NCBI GenBank assembly: GCA_014526335.1
Contig: JACTAT010000076.1
Coordinates: 261,601 to 325,600 of the forward strand
DNA from: Chrysaora quinquecirrha
Lineage: Eukaryota; Cnidaria; Scyphozoa; Semaeostomeae; Pelagiidae
Direction of reading: 5' to 3'
Length of the DNA: 64,000 bases
The notes under the pieces were generated by a model. It was given only the letters and a program-made list of their open reading frames with translations, did no database searches and was not told where the DNA came from. Both the position numbers and the translations under genes were made by a program. Of this stretch, positions 33,134 to 46,024 are shown piece by piece (position 1 is the stretch's first letter; each line of letters begins with the position of its first letter).

Positions 33134-34880
33134 TAGACCAGAGGCCAGAGGGGGAGCATTATCACCCGAGCTGGGAATTTACCAGACCAACTTTTTCTAA
33201 CTCACTTTTTTGCGTAGATAACGAACCCGGATGTTGCTTGGGCGTTTAGGGGGGCTTTTTCCAGATATAGGGGGTCGAAATCCAAAAAATGTGAAGTGAC
33301 CTAATTTGACTGTATTCTGACATTGCACTTCAAACAAGGTTTACTTTTGTTAATACCTGATGATGTAGTTAACTTTCTGACCAATTTTGCCTTTCCCAAG
33401 ATTTGGGGAGTAAAATTCAGGGGGATAGAATTTTCAATCATTTGTCTTCTCTTGTTCGGCTACAGAAAATGCATTATCAAGATATTTTGTCATACCGTTT
33501 TGTTTACTCGATTTCTTCTTCTGATTCCGTTTCTCTTTCTTGCCTCACTACCAATAGCTCCGCAATATCCTCAGGATAGGGCTCCGTCAGCCAGTCAATG
33601 GATAAATCTTCTAACCAGCCGTGATTGGCTGGTTGTTCGATGTCAATTATGCTTTTCGATGCCTGTTTCCATATTCTTGCGACAAAGTTTGCACGACTTA
33701 TGTGTTTTTCGAGGCTGCTCTTACAAGGGGGCAGCAGTGACAAATCAACAACTTTGTTTTCCTTTTCAAAAATGCGCCAAAATATTGCCCTTCTTGCTTG
33801 ATTAACAGATTGCAATCGCTTCTCTCCGTATAGGCTACAGACAAATCTCTCAAAGCCAAGTAGCAAGCTAACACTAGCACGATTTTCCCTGCCAAGCTCT
33901 GCGAAAATTTTCTGAAAGTCTTCGTTGCCTTTCATGAGCTTCCAAAATGCAGGTTTGCCTTTCCGCAAGAAGGACGAAATGTAGTCATTTCCTGAAAATG
34001 CATGCAGGGCAAGGAGCGCTTCCTTCTGTAATTGCGATAGCTCACATGCATTTAGATCGAGCAATCGCCTGTGCTTCCCAGTTCCGTTATCGATGAATAC
34101 GTGCAAATGTTCAGCTTCGTTGGCTAAAAGAATGATGGGAATATCGACATCGCCAGAGCTAGAGCGCACAATGCAGACTGTCTCCTCCCCATTATTCATC
34201 TGAAGGGCATGTTGGAGTAGGTAGCAGATCTTGGTATCAGCCTCCTCGTGGTTTGTGCTCAAATCTCGTTCCGGAACTATACCTTGGCTGCTTATCTTGA
34301 CGCATGAATCTTTTCTTGCAAAATAAATGGTTGGATTGTTGAGACTGCTTGCACCTTCAACCCAAACGTGCTCGATTAGCTCAAAAAGCCTTTCCTTGTT
34401 TTTGCCGTTACTCATGAAGTTTTTAAAGTTTGCGGGCATTCTAATATCTGCATTTCGAATTACAAATTCTTCAGCATTTTCTCGCAAGTCCCTCTCTGAG
34501 CCTTTTATAGAGCTGGCAGCATACGAATCACAGGCAACATATATCTGTTGGTACTGACGTGGTATTTCTCGCAAAATCTTCTTTGCAAGCTCTCTAAATG
34601 TGTCAGGCATGTTTACTATGCTCCTACGAGATGCTGCAAGGTCAATAATATAGCAGCTTGCATTTTCTGGTGATTCTTCGTCAGACATGATTGATTCTAA
34701 TGCAGTATGCAGTAGCTTGCTCTTGGCTGTTTTTCGTCTGTATCCATCACTTGTTGCGAGGGCAAGCGGCACCAGAGCAAGAGCATAAGTAAGAGCTTTA
34801 TCGATATCAACCGATTCCCCTTCTTTGAACGATGTTGTCAATAAGAGTCCAAGAATGTCTCTCTGTACTGCAACATCTTT
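33134..34880 (-). mobile_element. Long-TIR element, left copy, cut by the Penelope-like array
   Basis: Starts with the inverted terminus tagaccagaggccagaggg (33134 on). The left TIR runs to about 33425. The element is interrupted at 34880 by the Penelope-like sequence, so its N-terminal coding part and right TIR are missing here. The complete version is at 52190-54684. Confidence 0.75.
33504..34880 (-). CDS. FEN/PIN-like nuclease-type protein, left copy, N-terminally truncated
   Basis: An uninterrupted minus-strand frame of about 458 codons of element sequence. Visible features in order: DVAVQRDILGLLLTTSFKEG, VPLALATSDGYRRKTAKSKL, QIYVACDSYAASSIKGSERD (strand with Asp, then a basic/acidic helix), NHEEADTKICYLLQHAL (paired acidic residues), SSSGDVDIPIILLA (second acidic strand) and ALLALHAFSGNDYISSFLRK (G-x-D-Y-x-S before a basic GKGK-like turn). 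This acidic pattern is that of the FEN/XPG/PIN nuclease fold and of a transposon-associated family in invertebrates. The frame continues 8 codons beyond 34880 into the inserted element, giving a chimeric start that is not native. Role inferred only. Confidence 0.6.
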   Translation of the reverse strand, partial: KDVAVQRDILGLLLTTSFKEGESVDIDKALTYALALVPLALATSDGYRRKTAKSKLLHTALESIMSDEESPENASCYIIDLAASRRSIVNMPDTFRELAKKILREIPRQYQQIYVACDSYAASSIKGSERDLRENAEEFVIRNADIRMPANFKNFMSNGKNKERLFELIEHVWVEGASSLNNPTIYFARKDSCVKISSQGIVPERDLSTNHEEADTKICYLLQHALQMNNGEETVCIVRSSSGDVDIPIILLANEAEHLHVFIDNGTGKHRRLLDLNACELSQLQKEALLALHAFSGNDYISSFLRKGKPAFWKLMKGNEDFQKIFAELGRENRASVSLLLGFERFVCSLYGEKRLQSVNQARRAIFWRIFEKENKVVDLSLLPPCKSSLEKHISRANFVARIWKQASKSIIDIEQPANHGWLEDLSIDWLTEPYPEDIAELLVVRQERETESEEEIE

Positions 34881-35787
34881 TATTAAAATAATATAAAGCC
34901 ACAAGGGGCAAACTAAAAAATATAGGAGTATTCGTACTCAACATACGGTTATGGGAGCCACCTAGTAGTTGTAGTCACTGTAAGGCTCGGACAATAGAAG
35001 GCGTATAGAAGGGTTCTAGGGTGTAGAGGAAGATCGAGGTGATGTATGAATAGAGATTATTAGGTACGATTCATCAGCTGTCCACCTGTACTCAGCGTTT
35101 CGAGGGTTTAAGGGCAGGACGCTTTGTGAGTACAGGCCCCTCAGCGCCCGTTTAATGAGGCACTATCGTACTTGTAGAAAATTTTCAGAGATTTTGAGTT
35201 ATCTTGGCTAGTAGATAGTTAGAGAGGTTTTCAGAGATGTTCCGATATATGGTGTTTTATTAGGTATATGCAACATAGGGTGTAGGGGGTATATGGGTGT
35301 GGTGTCTCATGGTCTAGTTATTATGCCCAATTACCTCGAACACAAAAATGACGTTTTATAACTTTTAAGCCATCATATTAACAATATTACTTGTTTTTTT
35401 CTTTATTCAAGTGTTTGTTCCAGTTTGGTGTGTACCAGGATATCTCCAAGGTTCTTGTTTCTTTTAAATGCCAAGACTGGTTTCTGTGCAGTGATTCCTT
35501 GTAGCTCTTCGTCGTTTTCCAAGTAGTGCCAGTGTCTATGTAGGCTTGGACCTATCTGTGTTGTATTGTTGTTAAATGGTACAATAAATGGTAATTTTGA
35601 TGTAACTTGTTTCGGTAATGCATTCAGTATAGCATCTTGGGATAATGGTCTAACTTTCTCGAATATTGAATTTATTAAGTTTAGGTTATATCCTCTCTCT
35701 ACTAGATTTTTTAGAAGTTCGTTCAGTTTTAGTTCGAATTCTTTGTTGTTTGAAATTATTCTCCTATATCGGAGAGCCTGACTGTAT
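34881..35787 (-). mobile_element. Penelope-like element copy A, antisense, 5'-truncated
   Basis: Complement of the last 0.9 kb of the full unit: terminal region (34881-about 35402) plus the C-terminal 128 codons of the RT (stop at 35403-35405). It is cut at the codon region for IIYSQALRYR, where the next antisense copy begins directly. The 3' end of the element faces left. Confidence 0.9.
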
Positions 35788-36550
35788 TTTTTATTAAAAT
35801 AATATAAAGCCACAAGGGGCAAACTAAAAAATATAGGAGTATTCGTACTCAACATACGGTTATGGGAGCCACCTAGTAGTTGTAGTCACCGTAAGGCTCG
35901 GTCAATAGAAGGCGTATAGAAGGGTTCTAGGGTGTAGAGGAAGATCGAGGTGATGTATGAATAGAGATTATTAGGTACGATTCATCAGCTGTCCACCTGT
36001 ACTCAGCGTTTCGAGGGTTTAAGGGCAGGACGCTTTGTGAGTACAGGCCCCTCAGCGCCCGTTTAATGAGGCACTATCGTACTTGTAGAAAATTTTCAGA
36101 GATTTTGAGTTATCTTGGCTAGTAGATAGTTAGAGAGATTTTCAGAGATGTTCCGATATATGGTGTTTTATTAGGTATATGCAACATAGGGTGTAGGGGG
36201 TATATGGGTGTGGTGTCTCATGGTCTAGTTATTATGCCCAATTACCTCGAACACAAAAATGACGTTTTATAACTTTTAAGCCATCATATTAACAATATTA
36301 CTTGTTTTTTTCTTTATTCAAGAGTTTGTTCCAGTTTGGTGTGTACCAGGATATCTCCAAGGTTCTTGTTTCTTTTAAATGCCAAGACTGGTTTCTGTGC
36401 AGTGATTCCTTGTAGCTCTTCGTCGTTTTCCAAGTAGTGCCAGTGTCTATGTAGGCTTGGACCTATCTGTGTTGTATTGTTGTTAAATGGTACAATAAAT
36501 GGTAATTTTGATGTAACTTGTTTCGGTAATGCATTCAGTATAGCATCTTG
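35788..36550 (-). mobile_element. Penelope-like element copy B, antisense, 5'-truncated
   Basis: A second antisense copy in tandem with copy A: terminal region, stop codon at about 36314-36316, and about 78 codons of RT C-terminus. At 36550 it joins head-to-head to the sense copy C inside that copy's second exon. Differs from copy A by a few bases. Confidence 0.9.
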
Positions 36551-39500
36551 CCAGTCACTTCAAAATGATTGCGGCAGCAGAAACATCCTTCCCGCCATAC
36601 ACAAGACCGGTTATTGCTCTGAGAGATCAGAAATACTTCTCGCCAGAACTTAAAACGGAATTAGAACGTATTAATAGAGACTATCAACGTGATGTGTGTA
36701 AACTTTTAAGCCTTCACCATAATAATTTAGCCAATAAAGCTGACCTGATGGTCAAAATGCGTTTAGACGATGTTAACCGTTTATATAAGGACGAATCGAT
36801 TTATGAGAGAATCGATAAACTATCAAATGAAGAATCCAGGCAGTTATACACGGCTAATTTAACTAGATCAATTAGCAACCGTAGATCGGGTGAGAAACGC
36901 CCTCGTGAATAGCTCTATACTTCTTGTTAATCATATCCCGTATAGCTAGTTAGAAAATACCTAATTCTGCAATATACCATCGATTAATTGATAAACAAAT
37001 GATCTTTAGGCCAGTCATCTTTGAATATAAAAACAATCTCCATACGAACAAAATAGAAGTTTTTCCATACGAACAAAATATAAGTTTTTCGCTGCTCCAA
37101 TAATCAGATATGATAAAAAATTTCTTTTCTAATTACACATCATAACATATTACTCAAGATAACTTAATGAATGAGAAAGAACCAATGCTAATGATGCAAA
37201 TAAGCTATTTTTCTTGAAATTACGAAACATACACGTATGTGTCGAATTTAACAACTTCTAGATAAGAATGTTGACAATCTATTCTGTTAGAACAATACAT
37301 AACCCTTTTTGTATGAATATATGAACAATTGCCATGCTGAGTACCTGATTTTAATACTTTGATGATAATAATTTTCGCTTCTGATTATTATTGATACAAT
37401 TTTGCTTACACCATGATGTACCTCAATCCTTGGTCTCATTACCTTGAAATATTATAACAAATACTAGCAGATTTTTCTCGTCTTTCGTTCTAAAGCCCTA
37501 AAAACGCGCTTTTCGACTGTTTTTGAAGCACAAAAATTCTACAATAGAATCGATAATATCAATTCTAAGACAATAGTCCCAACAACAGGATTCCCAACAG
37601 ATAAACATTTCTATATTGATAACCTATGCAATGCAAGGATAAACGAGAACAACAATTACAACAACAACAACAATTTTTTATTAAGCGAAAACGAGGCTGC
37701 GTGGGCATTGCCCATGAAAAGAATTTAACAAATAAAGAAGATTAAACAACAACACTGACCGGCACTAAACCCAAATAGTAAAAAAAGAAACTATAAATAA
37801 CATACCCTTATATGATTTCAGCAAAAAAAAGGGACAAAACCTCGAACTTCCGGAAACTAACGATACTGAAGTCCATCTCCGGCATGGGAAGGAAAAGAAA
37901 ATCTAACACACTAAAGAAAATGCACTGAAAAACAACTCCAGAGACAAATAGTAAATGAAGAACGCACCTCAGAAATGATAGTTAACCTAAGCAAAATTAA
38001 TCTATCTAAAACACAAATACAACTACTATCGAAGGGCCTAACGTTTGTCCCAACCCCAAAACCCACACCAGAACATGAAATACAACTTGCATATGAGAAA
38101 TTCAAAAGAATGATAAACTTAAAATATCATTTCAAAGATGCAGACAACCAAGAACCTCCAAACCCCTTCCACGTAAAATTAGCATGGGAACCTCCCGATG
38201 CAAACAATAAGAACATACAAGATTACCTTATGAATATTCATAGAGACATATCTAATATTCAAATTAGGGCAGTCTACGAAGACAACCTTTCTAAAGGAGA
38301 AAGACAGGCCCTCACCGAACTCCAGTCTTTACAAGACGTTATCCTGAAGCGGGCTGATAAAGGGGGAAAATTGGTCCTCCTCGACCGCACAGATTACATG
38401 AACGAAGCTTACCGCCAACTAAATGACACGAACTACTACCAAAAAGTACAACATAATCCAATAGGCGACTTATGCTTGAAATCGCAACATTTACTACTGA
38501 GCTAAAAAGACGTCAGATAATTGACGAAACACTGTTCCAATTTCTAACCCGAATGCAAATACAAGAACACCAATATTCTATATGCTGCCAAAAATACACA
38601 AACCTGGTAATCCAGGGAGACCTATCATATCAGGATGTAACTCACCTACATCCAAACTCTCCCGATATATCGATCACTACCTAAAGCCAATAGTGAAGGA
38701 AATCCCTTCCTACATCAAAGACACAACAAATTTCCTAAGAATACTGAAAACATACGATGGAAAGATCAAACCAGGTTCATTACTGGTTACCTTTGACGTG
38801 AAGTCACTATACACAAATATCCCACACGATGAGGGGATTAAATATTGTCTAGATGCTCTAATGGATCACTATGGTGAAAACAACCCCCTTCCAATTAGAC
38901 ACATAAATCAAATGCTACACTTCATACTAAAGAGAGACTACTTTGAATTTAATAATGAATTCTACTTACAAACAATGGGAACAGCCATGGGAACATGCTT
39001 TGCCCCAAACTATGCAAATATATTCATGAGCATAATCGAAAGCAAGATCCTTACTACAGCACCAGAGGGTCTTAAACCCCTATTCTGGATACGCTATATT
39101 GATGACATTTTCGCCATCTGGACACATGATATAAACAAACTGAAAAATTTCTATAACCACATGAACTCTATACATGAAACAATCAAATTCGAGATGTCAT
39201 ACTCAATGGAAAGAATAGCCTTCCTTGACACAATGACAATTCTAAAGAAAGACTCAATAAGCACAACAATTTACAAAAAGCCAACGGACATATGCTCCCT
39301 ACTACATGCACAATCCTTTCACCCAAACAATTGTAAAAAGGGAATTATATACAGTCAGGCTCTCCGATATAGGAGAATAATTTCAAACAACAAAGAATTC
39401 GAACTAAAACTGAACGAACTTCTAAAAAATCTAGTAGAGAGAGGATATAACCTAAACTTAATAAATTCAATATTCGAGAAAGTTAGACCATTATCCCAAG

Positions 39501-40260
39501 ATGCTATACTGAATGCATTACCGAAACAAGTTACATCAAAATTACCATTTATTGTACCATTTAACAACAATACAACACAGATAGGTCCAAGCCTACATAG
39601 ACACTGGCACTACTTGGAAAACGACGAAGAGCTACAAGGAATCACTGCACAGAAACCAGTCTTGGCATTTAAAAGAAACAAGAACCTTGGAGATATCCTG
39701 GTACACACCAAACTGGAACAAACTCTTGAATAAAGAAAAAAACAAGTAATATTGTTAATATGATGGCTTAAAAGTTATAAAACGTCATTTTTGTGTTCGA
39801 GGTAATTGGGCATAATAACTAGACCATGAGACACCACACCCATATACCCCCTACACCCTATGTTGCATATACCTAATAAAACACCATATATCGGAACATC
39901 TCTGAAAACCTCTCTAACTATCTACTAGCCAAGATAACTCAAAATCTCTGAAAATTTTCTACAAGTACGATAGTGCCTCATTAAACGGGCGCTGAGGGGC
40001 CTGTACTCACAAAGCGTCCTGCCCTTAAACCCTCGAAACGCTGAGTACAGGTGGACAGCTGATGAATCGTACCTAATAATCTCTATTCATACATCACCTC
40101 GATCTTCCTCTACACCCTAGAACCCTTCTATACGCCTTCTATTGACCGAGCCTTACGGTGACTACAACTACTAGGTGGCTCCCATAACCGTATGTTGAGT
40201 ACGAATACTCCTATATTTTTTAGTTTGCCCCTTGTGGCTTTATATTATTTTAATAAAAAA
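36551..40260 (+). mobile_element. Penelope-like element copy C, sense, 5'-truncated
   Basis: Begins in the middle of exon 2 (ccagtcacttcaaaatg), retains intron 2 (36890-37821), exon 3 with the RT (37822-39733) and the full terminal region ending in ttttaataaaaaa. It lacks exon 1, intron 1 and the 5' region. Small indels interrupt the RT frame near 37926, 38472 and 38550. Confidence 0.9.
37822..39733 (+). pseudogene. Penelope-type reverse transcriptase, copy C
   Basis: Same protein as in the complete copies. The longest open part (38582-39733, 383 codons) contains MLPKIHKPGNPGRPIISG, LLVTFDVKSLYTNIPHDEG, TMGTAMGTCFAPNYANIFM and IRYIDDIFAIW with both catalytic Asp residues, then the thumb (LHAQSFHPNNCKKG) and the C-terminus to LGDILVHTKLEQTLE. 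Upstream, a 2-nt insertion after GDLC (about 38473) that is also present in copy E, and single-base losses, break the frame. Confidence 0.85.
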
Positions 40261-40690
40261 ACACCACACCCATATACCCCCTACACCCTATGTTGCATAT
40301 ACCTAATAAAACACCATATATCGGAACATCTCTGAAAACCTCTCTAACTATCTACTAGCCAAGATAACTCAAAATCTCTGAAAATTTTCTACAAGTACGA
40401 TAGTGCCTCATTAAACGGGCGCTGAGGGGCCTGTACTCACAAAGCGTCCTGCCCTTAAACCCTCGAAACGCTGAGTACAGGTGGACAGCTGATGAATCGT
40501 ACCTAATAATCTCTATTCATACATCACCTCGATCTTCCTCTACACCCTAGAACCCTTCTATACGCCTTCTATTGACCGAGCCTTACGGTGACTACAACTA
40601 CTAGGTGGCTCCCATAACCGTATGTTGAGTACGAATACTCCTATATTTTTTAGTTTGCCCCTTGTGGCTTTATATTATTTTAATAAAAAA
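40261..40690 (+). mobile_element. Penelope-like terminal-repeat fragment D
   Basis: A 430-bp piece containing only the last part of the element, starting at caccacacccatatacccc and ending ttttaataaaaaa. It sits in direct tandem between copies C and E. It is the equivalent of a 'pseudo-LTR', that is, a copy truncated so strongly that only the 3' terminal region remains. Confidence 0.9.
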
Positions 40691-43600
40691 TGTCGATACT
40701 GGAGGAAAGTAAGATCCTTTTATATCCCTTCATGCGGTTTTGATTAGAGCCCAGCGCCAATAATTCTGAAACTAACAAATTAACTAGCCTTATAAAAGCG
40801 GCTCTAAGTCAAATACGACCTAGATGCATATTTGCCAATGCTTTCGCGCCTGATGAAATACTGAACCTCGATCTCAAACTGAATACATGTTCAGCCTCAT
40901 ATGGATAAAACTTATTTTTCAAAACCACAAATTGTACTAGTAAAACCTCAAAACGGCTTCTGGAGATACACTAGGGCAAACCAACACATAATTAAAAAGA
41001 CTACCTCCCATGCTGCCTAATTAGGCATGTCACCATTCTGTCACACTGGGAGCTCTAACATGAGTTACAGCTACCAGACCTCTTATGAAATCCTAGGCAT
41101 ATGCTATAAATACACATACCTACCTACTAACGCACCTCATTACACTATTGCATACTCTGAGTTGCTCTGTACGAAAAAAGTCACTCTAACTAAAATCGAC
41201 AATGTCTGGAAAGAACGAAGAAAAATTGGAAAAGAAAGATTGTCTGTCTCATTTGCCTGTAAGTAAAAATCTAATATTTCACTTTCCTCTATCCTTTTAC
41301 TTAACACCTTACACTACTCATTATACTGAAATTCAAAAAGCAAAACACAAAGACACATAGCTAGCTAAAAGAGCAAGCTGAATGTCAATTACTATTGCTC
41401 AATCTTTGAGCACATTACCTTATAACACATTTCTTATATACACAATGTCAAAATAGCCCATGTTCGTCTCTACAGCTCAAGATGAGTACAGAACAATAAC
41501 TCCAGAAAACGATGATGATAATGATGACAGCGAAACATTCTTGACTCAGAAATCTTTCATACCTGAAAGCCAGGAGGACGATGAAGAGATCATAAACTCT
41601 ACTACATCCATGTAAGAAACCTGCTAATGAGAAACTGCCCAGCCCACCAGCATCTCCAAAGCCAATACCCGAAACACCACCACCAAAACAAAAACCTAAA
41701 AAGAAATACGAAAAAATTACTTGAAATCAAGGAAGAAGACTCGGAAAAGAAACTCACTAAAGATTTAGTAAAGCAAAATTAAATCATCTTACGCATAGTG
41801 GTCTAGCCAGTCACTTCAAAATGATTGCAGCAGAAACATCCTTCCGCCATACACAAGACCGGTTATTGCTCTGAGAGATCAGAAATACTTCGCCAGAACT
41901 TAAAACGGAATTAGAACGTATTAATAGAGACTATCAACGTGATGTGTAAACTTTTAAGCCTTCACCATAATAATTTAGCCAATAAAGCTGACCTGATGGT
42001 CAAAATGCGTTTAGACGATGTTAACCGTTTATATAAGGACGAATCGATTTATGAGAGAATCGATAAACTATCAAATGAAGAATCCAGGCAGTTATACACG
42101 GCTAATTTAACTAGATCAATTAGCAACCGTAGATCGGGTGAGAAACGCCTCGTGAATAGCTCTATACTTCTTGTTAATCATATCCCGTATAGCTAGTTAG
42201 AAAATACCTAATTCTGCAATATACCATCGATTAATTGATAAACAAATGATCTTTAGGCCAGTCATCTTTGAATATAAAACAATCTCCATACGAACAAAAT
42301 AGAAGTTTTTCCATACGAACAAAATATAAGTTTTCGCTGCTCCAATAATCAGATATGATAAAAAATTTCTTTTCTAATTACACATCATAACATATTACTC
42401 AAGATAACTTAATGAATGCGAAAGAACCAATGCTAATGATGCAAATAAGCTATTTTTCTTGAAATTACGAAACATACACGTATGTGTCGAATTTAACAAC
42501 TTCTAGATAAGAATGTTGACAATCTATTCTGTTAGAACAATACATAACCCTTTTTGTATGAATATATGAACAATTGCCATGCTGAGTACCTGATTTTAAT
42601 ACTTTGATGATAATAATTTTCGCTTCTGATTATTATTGATACAATTTTGCTTACACCATGATGTACCTCAATCCTTGGTCTCATTACCTTGAAATATTAT
42701 AACAAATACTAGCAGATTTTTCTGCGTCTTTCCTTACAAAGCCCTAAAAACGCGCTTTTCGACTGTTTTTGAAGCACAAAAATTCTACAATAGAATCGAT
42801 AATATCAATTCTAAGACAATAGTCCCAACAACAGGATTCCCAACAGATAAACATTTCTATATTGATAACCTATGCAATGCAAGGATAAACGAGAACAACA
42901 ATTACAACAACAACAACAATTTTTTATTAAGCGAAAACGAGGCTGCGTGGGCATTGCCCATGAAAAGAATTTAACAAATAAAGAAGATTAAACAACAACA
43001 CTGACCGGCACTAAACCCAAATAGTAAAAAAAGAAACTATAAATAACATACCCTTATATGATTTCAGCAAAAAAAAGGGACAAAACCTCGAACTTCCGGA
43101 AACTAACGATACTGAAGTCCATCTCCGGCATGGGAAGGAAAAGAAAATCTAACACACTAAAGAAAAATGCACTGAAAAAACAACTCCAGAGACAAATAGT
43201 AAATGAAGAACGCACCTCAGAAATGATAGTTAACCTAAGCAAAATTAATCTATCTAAAACACAAATACAACTACTATCGAAGGGCCTAACGTTTGTCCCA
43301 ACCCCAAAACCCACACCAGAACATGAAATACAACTTGCATATGAGAAATTCAAAAGAATGATAAACTTAAAATATCATTTCAAAGATGCAGACAACCAAG
43401 AACCTCCAAACCCCTTCCACGTAAAATCAGCATGGGAACCTCCCGATGCAAACAATAAGAACATACAAGATTACCTTATGAATATTCATAGAGACATATC
43501 TAATATTCAAATTAGGGCAGTCTACGAAGACAACCTTTCTAAAGGAGAAAGACAGGCCCTCACCGAACTCCAGTCTTTACAAGACGTTATCCTGAAGCGG

Positions 43601-45505
43601 GCTGATAAAGGGGGAAAATTGGTCCTCCTCGACCGCACAGATTACATGAACGAAGCTTACCGCCAACTAAATGACACGAACTACTACCAAAAAGTACAAC
43701 ATAATCCAATAGGCGACTTATGCTTGAAATCGCAACATTTACTACTGAGCTAAAAAGACGTCAGATAATTGACGAAACACTGTTCCAATTTCTAACCCCG
43801 AATGCAAATACAAGAACACCAATATTCTATATGCTGCCAAAATACACAAACCTGGTAATCCAGGGAGACCTATCATATCAGGATGTAACTCACCTACATC
43901 CAAACTCTCCCGATATATCGATCACTACCTAAAGCCAATAGTGAAGGAAATCCCTTCCTACATCAAAGACACAACAAATTTCCTAAGAATACTGAAAACA
44001 TACGATGGAAAGATCAAACCAGGTTCATTACTGGTTACCTTTGACGTGAAGTCACTATACACAAATATCCCACACGATGAGGGGATTAAATATTGTCTAG
44101 ATGCTCTAATGGATCACTATGGTGAAAACAACCCCCTTCCAATTAGACACATAAATCAAATGCTACACTTCATACTAAAGAGAAACTACTTTGAATTTAA
44201 TAATGAATTCTACTTACAAACAATGGGAACAGCCATGGGAACATGCTTTGCCCCAAACTATGCAAATATATTCATGAGCATAATCGAAAGCAAGATCCTT
44301 ACTACAGCACCAGAGGGTCTTAAACCCTATTCTGGATACGCTATATTGATGACATTTTCGCCATCTGGACACATGATATAAACAAACTGAAAAATTTCTA
44401 TAACCACATGAACTCTATACATGAAACAATCAAATTCGAGATGTCATACTCAATGGAAAGAATAGCCTTCCTTGACACAATGACAATTCTAAAGAAAGAC
44501 TCAATAAGCACAACAATTTACAAAAAGCCAACGGACATATGCTCCCTACTACATGCACAATCCTTTCACCCAAACAATTGTAAAAAGGGAATTATATACA
44601 GTCAGGCTCTCCGATATAGGAGAATAATTTCAAACAACAAAGAATTCGAACTAAAACTGAACGAACTTCTAAAAAATCTAGTAGAGAGAGGATATAACCT
44701 AAACTTAATAAATTCAATATTCGAGAAAGTTAGACCATTATCCCAAGATGCTATACTGAATGCATTACCGAAACAAGTTACATCAAAATTACCATTTATT
44801 GTACCATTTAACAACAATACAACACAGATAGGTCCAAGCCTACATAGACACTGGCACTACTTGGAAAACGACGAAGAGCTACAAGGAATCACTGCACAGA
44901 AACCAGTCTTGGCATTTAAAAGAAACAAGAACCTTGGAGATATCCTGGTACACACCAAACTGGAACAAACTCTTGAATAAAGAAAAAAACAAGTAATATT
45001 GTTAATATGATGGCTTAAAAGTTATAAAACGTCATTTTGTGTTCGAGGTAATTGGGCATAATAACTAGACCATGAGACACCACACCCATATACCCCTACA
45101 CCCTATGTTGCATATACCTAATAAAACACCATATATCGGAACATCTCTGAAAACCTCTCTAACTATCTACTAGCCAAGATAACTCAAAATCTCTGGAAAT
45201 TTTCTACAAGTACGATAGTGCCTCATTAAACGGGCGCTGAGGGGCCTGTACTCACAAAGCGTCCTGCCCTTAAACCCTCGAAACGCTGAGTACAGGTGGA
45301 CAGCTGATGAATCGTACCTAATAATCTCTATTCATACATCACCTCGATCTTCCTCTACACCCTAGAACCCTTCTATACGCCTTCTATTGACCGAGCCTTA
45401 CGGTGACTACAACTACTAGGTGGCTCCCATAACCGTATGTTGAGTACGAATACTCCTATATTTTTTAGTTTGCCCCTTGTGGCTTTATATTATTTTAATA
45501 AAAAA
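40691..45505 (+). mobile_element. Penelope-like element copy E, full-length unit
   Basis: Runs from tgtcgatactggaggaaag to the A-rich end taataaaaaa, 4815 bp. Contains a 5' region (about 520 bp), exon 1 (41212-41258), intron 1 (41259-41475), exon 2 (41476-42137), intron 2 (42138-43067), exon 3 (43068-44980) and the terminal region. It is the direct tandem neighbour of copy F with no spacer. Confidence 0.9.
41212..44980 (+). pseudogene. Penelope-like polyprotein, copy E, multiple small indels
   Basis: Same exon layout as copy F, but with many one- and two-base losses in exons 1 and 2 (for example ttcgcc for ttctcgcc near 41890, gatgtgtaaac for gatgtgtgtaaac near 41941). Exon 3 has a 2-nt insertion near 43721 shared with copy C, a lost A near 43840 in MLPKIHK, and a lost C near 44327 just before the YIDD box. 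The start of exon 3 (AKKRDKTSNFRKLT to NEERTSEMIVNLSK) is intact here, whereas it is frameshifted in copy F. As the indels sit in short homopolymers or dinucleotides, some may be sequencing errors. Confidence 0.8.
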
Positions 45506-46024
45506 TGTCGATACTGGAGGAAAGTAAGATCCTTTTGGATCCCTTCATGCGGTTTTGATTAGAGCCCAGCGCCAATAATTCTGAAACTAACAAATTAACT
45601 AGCCTTATAAAAGCGGCTCTAAGTCAAATACGACCTAGATGCATATTTGCCAATGCTTTCGCGCCTGATGAAATACTGAACCTCGATCTCAAACTGAATA
45701 CATGTTCAGCCTCATATGGATAAAACTTATTTTTCAAAACCACAAATTGTACTAGTAAAAACCTCAAAAACGGCTTCTGGAGATACACTAGGGCAAACCA
45801 ACACATAATTAAAAAAAAGACTACCTCCCATGCTGCCTAATTAGGCATGTCACCATTCTGTCACACTGGGAGCTCTAACATGAGTTACAGCTACCAGACC
45901 TCTTATGCGGAAATCCTAGGCATATGCTATAAATACACATACCTACCTACTACCGCACCTCATTACACTATTGCATACTCTGAGTTGCTCTGTACGAAAA
46001 AAGTCACTCTAACTAAAATCGACA

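Larger units (their letters stand above)
31278..34880. repeat. 3.6-kb direct duplication, left copy
   Basis: This segment is repeated at 50334-53935 in the same orientation with only small differences, mainly homopolymer length and a few bases. The left copy ends exactly at the left edge of the Penelope-like array and the right copy begins exactly at its right edge. The first 1.85 kb (to 33133) is non-coding and includes the dispersed repeat at 32283-32400. The rest is the left part of a long-TIR element with its minus-strand gene. The sequence left of 31278 and right of 53935 is unique. Confidence 0.95.
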
